Of a stretch of DNA of 64,000 bases, positions 1 through 10,174 are shown piece after piece (within the stretch, counting starts at the first letter, position 1; each line of letters opens with the position of its first letter). Under the pieces are notes generated by a model. It saw only the letters and a list, made by a program, of their open reading frames with translations, searched no databases and was not told where the DNA came from. The translations under genes and the position numbers were made by a program. The DNA is from Apoderus coryli. Lineage: Eukaryota > Arthropoda > Insecta > Coleoptera > Attelabidae. Location: positions 12,772,001 through 12,836,000 of the forward strand of contig OU452204.1 of NCBI GenBank assembly GCA_911728435.2, given 5' to 3'.

Positions 1-960
1 TAGTCAATTTAATACTTCTAATTTATCGTATTTAGGCTAATACGCTAACAAGGGTAAGTTTCGAAAAACAAATATTTTACTAATAGTATAATGGAACTAT
101 TGAAGAATGCGAAAGTTTTTGGACCATATTTTTTCGGTGGCACCTTAACAGATTAATGTTATTTGCAATTTTTAAGGAGTGAATTGATTCTCGATTGATG
201 TTGTTTATTTCCAAATGCATATAACTTCAATATTCTAGAATATGGTGCAAGATGGTGAGCGGGTTATCTAAAACACCGAGTATATGTAAATAAGCCTAAC
301 AGTATTGAAAATTTAAGAAATAAAATCATGTATGTATCCCCTGAAACGATAGGAAACGTGATCAAAAAATTACAATTATGGTTTGCTTACTGTCAAGAAG
401 TAAATTGAGCACAGTTCGAGCGTTTCCTCCCACTATAATCCTCAAAATAAAAAGTCCAGCACTGAAATTTCGATTGGGTTGGTTTCTCGACCTATTAATA
501 CTAATGAATGCATTCCATGTGCAAAATTTACATACAAATGTACAATAGATTTAGGAAATACAGGGTATAATTCGAGCTTATAAGACCTGGGAATGTGTCG
601 TGGTTGTAAAGCATAAATTCCTTTATGATTAGGAATAGTATCTGTATCATGTTTATGGAAATTTGGAAAATGCAGCAGTCAAGTTAAACACTAATTCCTA
701 TTTTTTAAAGCAATAATGTTCTCAGGTATTTCCAATTCACTCACGTTATTTTTTGTCATATTTCATCGTCATACACCTGAGGTTACGAATCTTTTTCTTT
801 TTGACGTAGACTACTTTCAAAATTTCTACATATATTCCCACCACATTTCCAAACCTCCTCAAAAATGTGTTCTATTTACTAAAATATCTAATATGATTAC
901 ACACTTAAAGGTAAGAATTAAAATTAAACATTAATAACGTAGATACTTCAACAATGCAAA
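1..960. other. AT-rich noncoding stretch; start is a dispersed repeat
   Basis: No gene is recognisable. Bases 1-80 are repeated in reverse complement, with modest divergence, at about 61937-62016, so the window opens inside a dispersed repeat. The small open frame near 716-934 has low-complexity composition and no recognisable domain. Confidence 0.6.
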
Positions 961-1085
961 TCAACAATTACAAAAAATTGTCATAATTTTAATGGGGGGG
1001 ATGTACTTGATGGATTGACAGCAAATAACTACCGTGATGTTCAACCTGCTCCGCATGCTCGACACGCGTTGTACTCAATATACGT

Positions 1086-1182
1086 ATCTCTATATACCCT
1101 ATACTTATCGCTATATACCCTATACCTATCTCCATACACCTTATACATATCTCTATAAATATACCCTATACCTATCTCTATA
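1086..1182. repeat. Short tandem repeat, about 21-bp unit, 4.5 copies
   Basis: Units begin near 1086, 1107, 1128, 1149 and 1174, each starting with ATCTC or ATCGC and continuing as TATACCCTATACCT or a close variant. The fourth unit is longer by 4 bases. It is a diverged minisatellite with no coding potential. Confidence 0.8.
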
Positions 1183-1270
1183 GGTTTTCGAGATAGCGAA
1201 TCAAAACATGGTTATATTAAACATAAGCATATCAGTGATCCCAATTAATACAAAGTTGGTATTTTCGTGG

Positions 1271-1363
1271 TTGTTTAGACATCATCATAGTCTCCTGTGG
1301 ACAACTTTGGTAATCCCTGCTCCACAGGAATATGATGATGCTTCGGCTGACTTGTAAACAACT
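1271..1363. repeat. Imperfect inverted repeat (hairpin)
   Basis: CATCATCATAGTCTCCTGTG at 1280-1299 is matched on the opposite strand by CCACAGGAATATGATGATG at 1322-1340. The outer bases TTGTTTA and TAAACAA can also pair. The loop is about 20 bases. It may be the remains of a small foldback element; no function is assigned. Confidence 0.6.
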
Positions 1364-1369
1364 AAGCAG

Positions 1370-1955
1370 ATAACAATTTTGTAATAGAATTGCCTGATTT
1401 ATATTTATCTGTTTGATAGTCGCAAAATATTAGGATTGTAACAATCATTGCAGATAATTATTAATGTATGGGTGGGCCATTTACATTTAGTCCAACCACC
1501 ATATGGAAATCAGAGGTAGCGCGAAAAGGTCCATTGTCTAAATAATAGATGAATATTTTGCTCTAGTGTGTAAAAGGGGTTGCGCTTCTCGCAATAAATT
1601 ACTTACCTAGATACTACGTCATATATTATTGTTCGCATGTGGGTTGGCTACCATTAGAGATAAATAATTAAAGCGTTTTTCAAATTTTAATAATAGATGC
1701 ACCATAGCAACTGATCAACGTTCTTAAATATTTATATATGAAAATCGCGTTGTAACGGATGGGCAAATTTGAGGCTAGGAAGTAAATTGGCTGTCGAAAG
1801 ATGAAATGTAAAGTATAGAGCTGTCATCCTTTGACATTTATTTGGTAAAAAGTTGGGAAATTTTAACCATGGAACGCTAATTGTAAAAATTTTACTGTGT
1901 CACACGTAAAATAAGAGCAGCTTTTCCTCGCAATCAGGCTCCCTCTGATCAACTC
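1370..1955. other. Noncoding stretch
   Basis: AT-rich, with no recognisable gene, RNA or repeat boundary. The last 100 bases may belong to the degraded 5' part of the transposase relic that follows. Confidence 0.5.
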
Positions 1956-1959
1956 GACG

Positions 1960-2614
1960 ACGTTCGCAACAATTTGGCGTCACCAGAGGCACTTTGCGCA
2001 AAATTTTGCATAAAGATCTTCATCTTCACGCTTATAAAGTTCAACTCGTTCAGGAATTAAAGCCGGCCGACCATTGTTCGCGTCGAACGTTTACGAATTG
2101 GCTGTCTGATAAACTAAACGAAAACAACGCATTTTAATCATCTTTAGTGATGAGGCCCATTTTTAATTAGGCGGTTTTGTAAACAAACAAAATTGTCGCA
2201 TATGGGGCTCACGAAATCCCCAAATAGTCCTCAAAAAATCATTACATCCAAAGAAAGTGACCGTATGGTGCGGTTTGTGGTTAGGCGGCATCATATTTTT
2301 TCGAAAATGCGCAAGAAAACGCCGTCACCCTGAATTCTCTGCGCTATCAAACCATGATAACCGAATTTTTGTTACCACAATTGGATAATGTTGACATCAG
2401 TGACCTTTGGTTTCAGCAAGACAACGTCACAAGCCATACAGCCGGCCAAACAATTCAGTTATTGCATGAGAAATTTCTCCCCGTTATTTATTTAGAACAG
2501 TTTAGCTTAAAGTGGAATTGCTTGTCATTAAGCAAAGAAAACACTAGTCTACAATCGTGCAAACAAAAATTTGTGACTATTGTACTGTCTGTAAATAGTT
2601 TTTGTACACTGTAG
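1960..2614 (+). pseudogene. Tc1/mariner-superfamily transposase relic
   Basis: A broken DDE transposase reads from about 1974. A helix-turn-helix-like segment (SQQFGVTRGTLRKILHKDL) is followed by a linker, then the first catalytic-aspartate motif SDEAHF at about 2150, then VTVWCGLWLGGII, and the second motif LWFQQDNVTSHTA at about 2406-2444. In-frame stops fall after NNAF and after SDEAHF, and the frame shifts near 2290. The C-terminal third, normally rich in PPRS and DLTPLD, is scrambled after 2500. The 'SDEAHF ... QQD' form differs from the MELNREHF-type mariners elsewhere in the window, so this is a separate lineage. No terminal inverted repeats were found. It is certainly inactive. Confidence 0.85.
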
Positions 2615-3023
2615 AGTTCAGGATTGAAGAACTTGAGATAACGAAATCAAAGCCGTATTGTAAATTAATAAATAAGTTGATGATGGTGGATTTTAAGTTT
2701 AATATTGCCATCTTATAAAGGAGCATAAGTGAACAAGTACCATTTATTTGGTAAAACTCTCTTAAAATAAACTTAAATAGAAATATAAACTAATTTGCAT
2801 GTTTTTTTTATAAATTTTGAAAATTTCTAAAATATATTATCAATACGCCAATGAATGCCACCTCGCAAAACTTCATGAAAAATTATATTTCTAAAATCAA
2901 CCTTACATAACATTCGAATTAAAAAAAATCAAAATATCTCGAAAATCAAAAGAGACATCAAAGCAATTTTAGAATGAAAAAATGCACCTATTTTTTTTTT
3001 ATATAAAGTAAGTTTCTCCTTTT

Positions 3024-3066
3024 GTCACTGATGATGGAACTGGTTTCAGTTCCGAAAGATGTTTGG
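3024..3066 (+). ncRNA. Hammerhead-ribozyme-like motif, copy 1
   Basis: CTGATGA (3028-3034), one extra T, stem GGAACT/AGTTCC around a short loop, then GAAA (3054-3057). The 3' segment GATGT has lost self-complementarity relative to ACATGT in other copies. The core matches the hammerhead consensus except for the base inserted before stem II. Catalysis is not claimed. Confidence 0.5.
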
Positions 3067-3270
3067 ATGCTGATTATAAATTTCTATTAAATTTATTTTT
3101 GTGGAGATTCGACTTTTATTTCGTGATTGAAAATATACAACTCCACTTAAGAATGGACTATTTATTCAAATTAAATGCAGGATTCTTCGTCATAATCAGT
3201 TTAGCTTTAGGCAGTATTTATCAACTAGGGATGCAGTTTGTCGATAACGTGTTAAAGAGAAAATAAGCAG

Positions 3271-3610
3271 AAGTGTTCGTGTTTGTTTTTTGATTACAGT
3301 CGAGCTTTTGAGACTGTGAACCCTCAACAATTTTTATTTAAACTTGATAGCTTTGGTATTAGGAGACCATCCTTGAATTGAATAGAGTTGTGTTTATCAG
3401 GTCGGACACATAAAGTTAGTCTCAGGCAATGATGGTAAGATATTTGAGTCATCAGTTCTTGAGATGGACGTTGGCGTTGCCCAGGGAAGTACACTGGGAC
3501 CGTTAATTTCCATACTGCTTATTTCGGATATATCCACACAAAATAAAATCCGTCAAACCTCCACTATAATATGTGCTGATTGTGTTAAGGATTTGAGTGC
3601 AATGGGTCAT
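3271..3610 (+). pseudogene. Non-LTR retrotransposon RT fragment
   Basis: FFDYSRAFETVNPQQFLFKL from about 3283 matches the RT motif usually seen as DFSKAFD. About 55 codons later VAQGSTLGPLIS matches the conserved VPQGS-LGPLLF motif, followed by an I-D-I segment. AD at about 3576 stands where the catalytic YADD or FADD would be. Several stops and frame changes separate these blocks. The element is truncated on both sides; its clade cannot be set from this much sequence. Confidence 0.7.
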
Positions 3611-3619
3611 AAGTGTTGA

Positions 3620-4520
3620 GTGTAAATGTAAGACTATTGTTCTGGTAATGATTTAGTGCTTCTTTTCCTCCTACGTAGGTGTTTTGCTCTAATCTTTAAA
3701 TTGTTTTAAGTTCATATCTATATCGGTAGTTTTGCGCTAGTTCGCACAACTTATAGTTATGTGCAATTTCAGAAAATATTTAGCCTTTCGCTGTCGTGGA
3801 ACTCCTCAGACCTATAGAAGATTGTAGTGAGTTTTTCCATGCAAACTTTGTCAGAAAGGTATATAAAGCCATAATTCTGTATAATTCCTGCGTCAAATTT
3901 ATATACTAGCTAACGTTTCTCTGACCATCATGTCAGCTTCTTGAGAGAAACGCTGCGTGAGTCTTATAAATTTGAAGCACGATTTATCCAGAAGTATTAT
4001 TTCTATAAGTTTCGTTGCCTGGATATTTTTTGCCTCAACAATACTATATATGGAGCCTAATTTTCCCATCCGTCCCAAAACAACCCTATTGTTTCGCAAT
4101 GTAAGGGTATATAACATTTCACAATAGTTGACACTTATTGAATTACCTTATATCAAACAAGTTTCAATTTCCAAATCCCTCCGGGTAAGTCCATACATCA
4201 ACCTGATATATGTAATAAAATAGTCATTTGAAATGGTCAACTGTTTGTGGGAGTGGGTGTGCATTTAACCAAAAAATGGATGCTGAATTGGTTCATTCTA
4301 CAGTATATGGCCACACTAGCATATAGACAGAATTTCACAATTTCATTAAAGGAATGAGACACGTCTATAGGAAAGTGTATGCTATTGTATTGCGGTTCTA
4401 TTTCTCAATGGCGTGCTATATTTGTGTGTGTTATATGATAAAAGCCTTAGTTATAAGCTCAGATTAGCACTAGTGTAGATTTTTTGTTATTTATTTCATG
4501 AATTACCGAGAAATAAATCC
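3620..4520. other. Noncoding stretch
   Basis: No gene or known repeat was recognised. A 72-codon open frame on the minus strand (3899-4117) shows no domain and is treated as chance. Confidence 0.5.
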
Positions 4521-4599
4521 ATAGGGTAGCTGGTGATGAACGAGACTGGTCTCGTTCTTAGTATTCCCAAAAAAATTTGCCAAGACTTACTTACGTAAG

Positions 4600-4749
4600 A
4601 CCTAGAACAGTCTGGAAGACCATTACGGTCTTGCTTTTCTTTCTGCAGTTTAACAATTGCTTCAGTTCATCCATGCACTGTTGCTGAGTTAATCCACGTC
4701 AAAAGTTGTAAAAAGTAATCGCACGAAAATGTTCACGATTTAATTCCAT
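4600..4749 (-). pseudogene. mariner transposase N-terminus (5' fragment)
   Basis: Reading from an ATG at 4749, the peptide MELNREHFRAITFYNF is followed by a stop and then RGLTQQQCMDELKQLLNC. This is the conserved start of one mariner subfamily, in which MELTREHFR is followed by a helix-turn-helix. After about 45 codons the frame decays and no catalytic domain is found further on. The upstream sequence to about 4911 has the expected 5' UTR and terminal-repeat position. It is a 5' relic. Confidence 0.75.
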
Positions 4750-4875
4750 TTTTGGGCCGAGATGAATCTTTTAAGTTACTGTAAACAACACAAATAGCGC
4801 TCGTATGTCAAAACGTTCTGAGTACGTATAACCTCAACTTTACGATAAAGCTGTCAGTAGCCAGATTGCAACACC

Positions 4876-4911
4876 AGGGTTGCCAAAACCCGAAATATAA
4901 AAGGCAACCCT
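4876..4911 (-). repeat. Probable mariner terminal region with internal inverted repeat
   Basis: AGGGTTGCC at 4876-4884 and GGCAACCCT at 4903-4911 are inverted copies around an 18-base spacer. It lies about 130 bases upstream of the mariner start codon at 4749, where a mariner end is expected. Assignment as the terminal repeat is inference from position. Confidence 0.45.
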
Positions 4912-4919
4912 CGTATTGG

Positions 4920-6490
4920 TTTTCTGGCCTGGGGCTGATTTCTCGTGAGAGATTTAAGACAAACATAAAGTCAAGCAACGTAGAAGCTGGTGAGGTACTT
5001 AGATTTTTGTCAAGCTCGAGTCAAAATTATAACTATTAATAATGTATTTTTCTTTCGCTAAAAGAGTTCTCGAATAGACCACTGACATATAATAAGATTA
5101 TTCCGAAGCATGTATGGTTCTAAAGAAGAAAGCTTTGATTAAAAATTATTTTATTTTAAGTTTGCATCCCCAGATTTTTACGTTCTTCACAGGTTAATTT
5201 ACTATATTATTTATATTTATTTTTTGGTTCGATAGACTGCATGACAGTCCCAGAAATATTATAGCCTGAGGCTCAAAATGACCACCAAACCTTCTACTGC
5301 GACCACCGAGGGTCTATTATTATAGCCTTAGGGCTGTCTGGTCAGTACCCAAATACAAGGGTATGAGAAATGACTAATTATGCACGTTTTTTTAATCGTT
5401 GTTAAAAATTCTTTTTGAGAATATCAATAACACTATAACAGATGATTCTATAGAACTAACAAAAATTCATACTTTAATATTATATAGTTCTGTAGGATTT
5501 CGTTTCAGTATACGATTTTTTTTTCGACTAATGAATCCTTAATAGTCATTCTTTAACATCCTTTTGATTATACCACTGATGATGGGAACTATGATTCCTC
5601 AAACATGTATGGTTTGACTTTCATGTACTAGTGTACAAATAATATATGATTCATTTGTTGAGCTGACGTGTATTATTTTAAATACTATCTTTACTTATAA
5701 AATGAATTTGTGTCCGTAAAAATATAAATGGAAAATGAATTCGTGGCATAGCGCTATTTTTTACTATCTTTACTCCTCGTGATCATGGATCATGTAAACC
5801 TTTACCCGCTGCAAAGTCAACACATTAAAGAAAATGTTCAGATCATTAACTAAAAGGTTGAAGTATGTTGTCATTGAAGAATATATTAAACAATATAAGG
5901 TCCAAATATGACCTTGAAGTGCATTTGAATTGCAAAGAACATAAACTTGTCTACATGCACGATTCGTGTATCACCCGATAGATAATAAGCCACTGATTGC
6001 TAGTTTATTAAGCCTGCTGACCTTCGCGGAATAGGTTATCTCGGTTTGAAATTTAAATATTTCGTGTCAATTAACTTTATTTGTTATATCAAATTATATG
6101 ACCGACCGTACTGCACTGTTCAAAAATATTGCACCTAACCCAATTTATGTCTAGCATCGTCGTGTGTTGTGTTTTGATAGAAAAATGCCATTTTAAACGA
6201 AGATTCTAAGGAAAAAAATATCAATGGTCAGACGTGTTTCAATTTTCTGTAATATTTTTTCCTATTGTGTTCGGGTTTTAATTTTTTATCAAATGGAAAA
6301 GCGCGTCTGACGATACAACTGGATTGAACAGCTGCTAGTTTAAACTAATTTTTCAACTGTTTGATATGTGGCTTATGTTAAATTTATATCTTTGATAGTA
6401 TTGACTTGCCTTGATGAAAATTCATATAAAACTTTATAATGTAGAAAAGCTTTCAGCATTTTCACGAATTTATTACAATATACATAACAT
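4920..6490. other. Noncoding stretch with one hammerhead-like motif
   Basis: No gene is recognisable. Two near-identical blocks ATTATAGCCT(G/T)AGG lie near 5265 and 5322 as a short direct duplication. A hammerhead-like motif at 5572-5614 is listed separately. Confidence 0.5.
5572..5614 (+). ncRNA. Hammerhead-ribozyme-like motif, copy 2
   Basis: ACCA, then CTGATGA (5576-5582), an extra T, stem GGGAA/TTCC, then AAACATGTATGGT. ACCA and TGGT can form stem I. The G of the GAAA box is replaced (TCAAAC), so this copy should be catalytically dead even if the family is active. Confidence 0.5.
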
Positions 6491-6493
6491 ATA

Positions 6494-6530
6494 ATATGTT
6501 TCGCCACATAGTGGCTTCTTCAGATGTCGA
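6494..6530 (-). ncRNA. Hammerhead-ribozyme-like motif, copy 3
   Basis: On the minus strand: CTGAAGA (6523-6517), an extra A, a perfect 5-bp stem GCCAC/GTGGC with a TAT loop, then GAAACATAT. Stem II sequence is unrelated to copies 1 and 2, yet pairing is kept. That pattern of covariation suggests selection or shared descent at the RNA level. Confidence 0.55.
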
Positions 6531-6539
6531 GTAATAACT

Positions 6540-7560
6540 AAACTACAAACTTCATTGACAGCTGTCATTCATTCTGAAGATTCGTTGATATTTACAAAGG
6601 AAAGACAAACATATTTTTATTAAAAACTAATGCTATGTTCCATCAACTATACTATTTTTGGGAATTTCAATTCTCTTTCACCTATAAATATAAGAATAAT
6701 ATACCTTTTTGTGATACAAAATAATCTATAAATGAAAGAGCTTTTTTCAAATTGCTAGTATATCCATTATTCATTTCAGAGCTAGACACAAGCGAGTTTC
6801 CATTTTAATTAAAAAACGAGCTTTTCACTATACCTTTGTTATACTTTTTTTTGTTCATCTAATTTTCAAGATTTACATAAACCGAAGTTAGAAACCACCT
6901 TTACCTCATCTAATTCAGTTCTCTATTTAGCTTTCCGTCTTTGTCTCTCTTCAGACCATCCTACAACACATTCTTGCTTTAAAAATTCCTAGTTGGAACA
7001 AATTTCACGTGCCGTAATTCGTCTTCTGGCCAGTGACATGCAATTTACCCTGCTCCATTCTCTTGCTTTTGGTGCTCTTATTTTACGTATATATGTATAT
7101 GGATTTAGTTCACAGAGTATAAGTTGCCAACCCAACCAGAAAACCCTTGAATTTTAATTTTGGCAGCATATATATATATGAGGTGGTCACTATATAAAGT
7201 AATTATCGTGAAACTCTTGTGATAGTGAAGTGGATGAATAACGGATATTCTTGCATACATTTTTTATTACTTAGCCAGGGAAGGTATTTTGTAAAAGGAT
7301 ATCTATTTAAATCCTAAATTAGTTTTATAAATCTAGTCACTGCTTGATATCGAATCTTTCATTGCAATTTCTGGATCAACAACAGTCTCTATAGTCATTA
7401 ATTTTATTATGTTAGTTTTAAGTTAGGTTTTGTTTTATTTTGTTGGATACTGTTATGCTCTGATCATCCGAAAATTTTTCCATAACATGGTAAGATGTAA
7501 CAGTAGCTTAATATATATCCCTTCTAATTTCTATTATCTGCAAGTTTGTATACATGTTTA
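6540..7560. other. Noncoding stretch
   Basis: AT-rich, with no gene or repeat boundary recognised. Confidence 0.5.
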
Positions 7561-7565
7561 AATCA

Positions 7566-7610
7566 TAACCTGATGATAAATAATATATAGCGAAACATGT
7601 CTGGCTAGAT
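7566..7610 (+). ncRNA. Hammerhead-ribozyme-like motif, copy 4 (degenerate)
   Basis: CTGATGA (7570-7576) and GAAACATGTCTGG (7592-7604) are intact, but stem II between them is no longer a clear hairpin. It lies 50 bases left of the foldback at 7661. Confidence 0.4.
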
Positions 7611-7682
7611 ATGAAGAACATCTTTTGTCAAAAATTTGTGTATCTTGGCCAACTTGTTGAAAATATAACTGGTGTAAATTTT

Positions 7683-7724
7683 TGCCAAGCTTTCGAATTT
7701 ACGTTAATTCTTCCTCAGGGCTAC
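7683..7724 (-). ncRNA. Hammerhead-ribozyme-like motif, copy 5
   Basis: Minus strand: AGCC, CTGAGGA (7718-7712), an extra A, stem GAATT/AAATTC, then GAAAGCTTGGC. Stem I can pair GCC with GGC. It is the left-end copy of the foldback at 7661-8527. Confidence 0.55.
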
Positions 7725-7770
7725 AATACAAAAACTGTAAAAGACACAGTACATCACACAATATTGTTTT

Positions 7771-7957
7771 AATTTTTTCTTACCTAGATGGTACTTGAGT
7801 TTAACATAGACTGTAGCTATATCAAATTCAAGAAAAACAAATGACTTGCTTGTAGTTTTTTACGCTGGTAGTAGCAGTAGTATTCTTGCTTCTTGAGAGA
7901 TGCTAAGAAACAATTTAAAATGTTGAACTCAAATACCACCTAGGTAAGGAAAAAAAT
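7771..7957. repeat. Internal inverted repeat, 37-bp arms
   Basis: Arms at 7771-7807 and 7920-7957 contain TTACCTAGATGGTACTTGAG and its near-complement CTCAAATACCACCTAGGTAA. The loop is about 112 bases. It is nested in the Penelope-type foldback. Confidence 0.65.
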
Positions 7958-7959
7958 CG

Positions 7960-8345
7960 GTTTTGTCGCCCCAAAACTTTCCCGACAAGATATAATATAA
8001 TCAAAAATATATGACCTGCTTAACGAAACAGAATTTTAATAATAATTATTATTATAATTGTATTATTTTTATTATTTCCAATAAACTAACGTAGCAAACT
8101 AACTACTTTTTTCAAAAATATTGCCAGAGCTGGGATTCGAAACCAGAACCTTCCACATGCGAAGCTAACGCTCTATCAATGATGCCACTAGACCCTCTTG
8201 GAAAATTGTAATAAGATATGTTCCAACTACCTAACTGGTGAAATTTTAAACGCAAGTTGTCGAGAATTATTGGGAGCAAAAATCAAAAGTGACCTATCGC
8301 TGTGAAGCAGATAAAAATGCTTTAAAATGATGTATCACTCGATCC
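7960..8345 (-). mobile_element. tRNA-headed composite repeat, copy A
   Basis: On the minus strand the order is: segment Y (about 8345-8225), a tRNA-like segment (about 8202-8122), then segment Z (about 8110-7965) ending in GGGAAAGTTTTGGGGCGAC. The tRNA-like part has a box-A-like GGCATCATTGATAGAGCG and a B-box-like GGTTTCGAATCCC with one extra T. The same Y-tRNA-Z order occurs at 57.0-57.4 kb, and tRNA-Z at 16.6-16.8 kb. The cloverleaf acceptor stem does not pair, so this is a tRNA-derived SINE or SINE-like module, not a tRNA gene. Confidence 0.65.
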
Positions 8346-8407
8346 CTTTACGGCGATGGTTACTTTTGATATTTGACTCCACAATTCTCGAGAAAAATTT
8401 GGTATTG

Positions 8408-8447
8408 TAGCCCTGAAGAAGAATTGAAGTAAATTCCATAGCGTGGC
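8408..8447 (+). ncRNA. Hammerhead-ribozyme-like motif, copy 6 (degenerate)
   Basis: TAGCC, CTGAAGA (8413-8419), an extra A, stem GAATT/AAATTC, then CATAGCGTGGC. The GAAA box is mutated. It is the right-end partner of copy 5. Confidence 0.5.
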
Positions 8448-8518
8448 AGAGTAAAAATGAGTTTTTATACTATATTACCTACCTGGACATAATATATTAC
8501 AATAAAAATTTACACCAG

Positions 8519-8544
8519 TTATATATATATATATATATATATAT
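8519..8544. repeat. (TA)n microsatellite
   Basis: About 13 TA units directly after the right end of the older foldback and about 37 bases left of the PLE palindrome. Confidence 0.9.
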
Positions 8545-8647
8545 AAATTCAGTATTTTCGTAGCCTACTGTTTGAATATCAAATATGTTCAATATATTGG
8601 GGTATAGGCTAATGTGGTGTAGTGTAAAAAAAACTCTTTTTTACTAT

Positions 8648-8688
8648 GCCAAGCTTTCGAAATTTTTTAATTTCTTCTTCAGGGCTGC
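8648..8688 (-). ncRNA. Hammerhead-ribozyme-like motif, copy 7 (PLE left arm)
   Basis: Minus strand: GCAGCC, CTGAAGA (8682-8676), an extra A, a 6-bp stem GAAATT/AATTTC, GAAAGCTTGGC. GCC and GGC can form stem I, and AGCT is self-complementary, suiting a dimeric hammerhead with minimal stem III. Mirror image of 11078-11118. Confidence 0.6.
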
Positions 8689-9323
8689 AAATTACAAGAA
8701 CAACGGTTTATGTTTTATATAAAAAGTACAATTCGCAAGTAATATTACCTTTGGTATGTAAAGGTGAGTTACATTAATGTTAAAACTGACATATTTTTTT
8801 ATATTTTATTGTATATAGTTGTATATAATTGTAGGAAAACAACCAAAATAATGTTTAAAATGTGAGAATTAATAATATTATTAAGCAGAAAACGTGGTGC
8901 CTATTCCAAGATCTAATCTAGAATTTGATCAAGAGAACGATTTGCAAAAACTTATAGTGATAGGTATCAAATATAAAAAGTATAAACGGCGAGCGTTTCA
9001 TTTATTTCATAGATGGTAACATGGGCGGACCTATAAATAGTTCTCGCTAATTTTGAAGGAAAAGCTGTCACTCTTTTCCCCGAATAACCGCGAGATCAAT
9101 GAGGTGGATATATTAAAATATAATATATTGTGTATTTCTTTGTTCGGCAATCCTAATGTTCCATCAATCCTTTCTCTGATTTATATAATTAGTCTCACTA
9201 AAATAAGATTTCCTTTTTGTGAGCAGACTCCAAAACGGCGTTGGGAACTGTCACTTCCCCCACCATCCCGAAGCCCCCACTTCTAAACAACGTGAACGGA
9301 GACTAATTTGTTTTTTCGTAATG

Positions 9324-9567
9324 AGAAAACAGGCTGTCACCACTGTTTTCAGTTGTCCTGATAAGTGCAAAGCAGGCTGCCACTACTGCGTTACAAAAAC
9401 ATTGTAATTAATGGATTGATATCTATGAGCCTTCTGACAAAATTTGACTAATCAACGTCTATGTAGACGTTAATCCATCAACTGTCGTCAAACAAATCGG
9501 GAAACAGGCTCTCACCACTGCTAACGAACTGTGTTAAAACAGAAAACAGGCTCTCACCACTGTTTTC
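9324..9567. repeat. Four spaced 19-bp repeats in the PLE 3' UTR (left arm)
   Basis: AAACAGGCTSTCACCACTG occurs near 9326, 9501 and 9543, with a diverged copy (AAGCAGGCTGCCACTACTG) near 9370. Two copies are bounded by GAAAACAG and CTGTTTTC, so each can fold. AACGTCTATGTAGACGTT at about 9454-9471 is another palindrome. All are mirrored at 10199-10442. Confidence 0.75.
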
Positions 9568-9704
9568 CTATTCAATTGGTACTGACAAGGGCTAAATTGA
9601 TCCTTGTGAGTCATCCGGCTCAGAATTGCGTGAATCACCCAATTGGCAAATATATGTGTACATCGCGCTAGTCGTGTCTATATCTCTTCGTTTGTTTAAA
9701 CAGT

Positions 9705-10174
9705 ACGTTTTTAGCAAATTTGATTCCATAAAAGTAGCACAGAAATATACAAAAACAGTTGGCAATATTTTCTCAAAGCTTAAAGATAGAGATGATGCAA
9801 TGAGGACTTCGAATGTGGTATATAGCATTCCCTGCAAGTCCTGTAATCTAACTTATATTGGACAGACGTCTCGAGTGTTAAGAGACAGGTTAACATCACA
9901 TAAAAGTGATTGTCGTCTCAATAAGAGATCATGTGCCCTGTCAGAACATCATCTGGACACTGGACACCTTCCAAGTTACGAAAACACAAAAGCCTTACAC
10001 ATTGAACCTAACTTAACAAAGAGACTGTTCTTGGAGATGTTTGAGACTAATAGAGACGAAAACTGTTTAAACAAACGAAGAGATATAGACACGACTAGCG
10101 CGATGTACACATATATTTGCCAATTGGGTGATTCACGCAATTCTGAGCCGGATGACTCACAAGGATCAATTTAG
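9705..10174 (+). CDS. GIY-YIG endonuclease of a Penelope-like element (5'-truncated)
   Basis: The protein enters with the segment that normally joins RT to endonuclease in PLEs (VAQKYTKTVGNIFSKLKD), then VVYSIPCKSC and TYIGQTS, the paired GIY and YIG strands of the fold, with the catalytic arginine in LRDRLTSHKSD about 10 residues on. A histidine block (SEHHLDTGH) and the candidate metal-binding glutamate in FLEMFETN follow; the tail is NCLNKRRDIDTTSAMYTYIC. The C-X2-C in PCKSC fits the zinc-finger-like feature of PLE endonucleases. The stop is TAG at 10172-10174. In the family this domain nicks target DNA for retrotransposition. The RT that should precede it is missing: the palindrome centre begins here, and upstream in-frame codons (from 9626) are only the complement of the left arm. 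The domain itself has no stop or frameshift, unusual among this window's elements. Confidence 0.85.

Larger units (their letters stand above)
7661..8527. mobile_element. Diverged foldback with Penelope-type ends
   Basis: The left end (AACTGGTGTAAATTTTTGCC, then a minus-strand hammerhead-like motif and ATTGTAG) reappears inverted at 8404-8527 (ATTGTAG, a plus-strand hammerhead-like motif, then AAAAATTTACACCAGTTATA). These ends share CCCTGARGAAG ... AAAGCTTGGC with the PLE palindrome next door, so the element is probably an older relative of it. The right arm holds about 55 bases absent from the left. Inside sit a second inverted pair (7771-7807 and 7920-7957) and copy A of the tRNA-headed repeat. 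No endonuclease or RT coding sequence remains. Confidence 0.6.
8581..9704 (-). repeat. Left arm of PLE palindrome
   Basis: Inverted copy of the PLE 3' end: on the minus strand it holds the last 37 or so endonuclease codons (ending GDSRNSEPDDSQGSI, stop), the 3' UTR, a hammerhead-like motif near the tip, and an outer AAATATGTTC end. Small open frames in it are mirrored exactly in the right arm and look like noncoding sequence. Confidence 0.9.

Noticed and set aside
716..934. 72-codon plus-strand frame
   Set aside because: Low-complexity, hydrophobic AT-rich translation with no domain or codon-use signal.
1086..1182. CRISPR array
   Set aside because: Contiguous 21-bp tandem units without spacers in a eukaryotic genome.
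9053..9407. Two open frames (77 and 62 codons), repeated exactly on the minus strand at 10359-10713
   Set aside because: They lie in the PLE arms outside the endonuclease and are mirror images because of the palindrome. No domain is seen; this is 3' UTR.
9324..9567. CRISPR-like spaced repeats
   Set aside because: Irregular spacing, only four copies, inside a retroelement 3' UTR.
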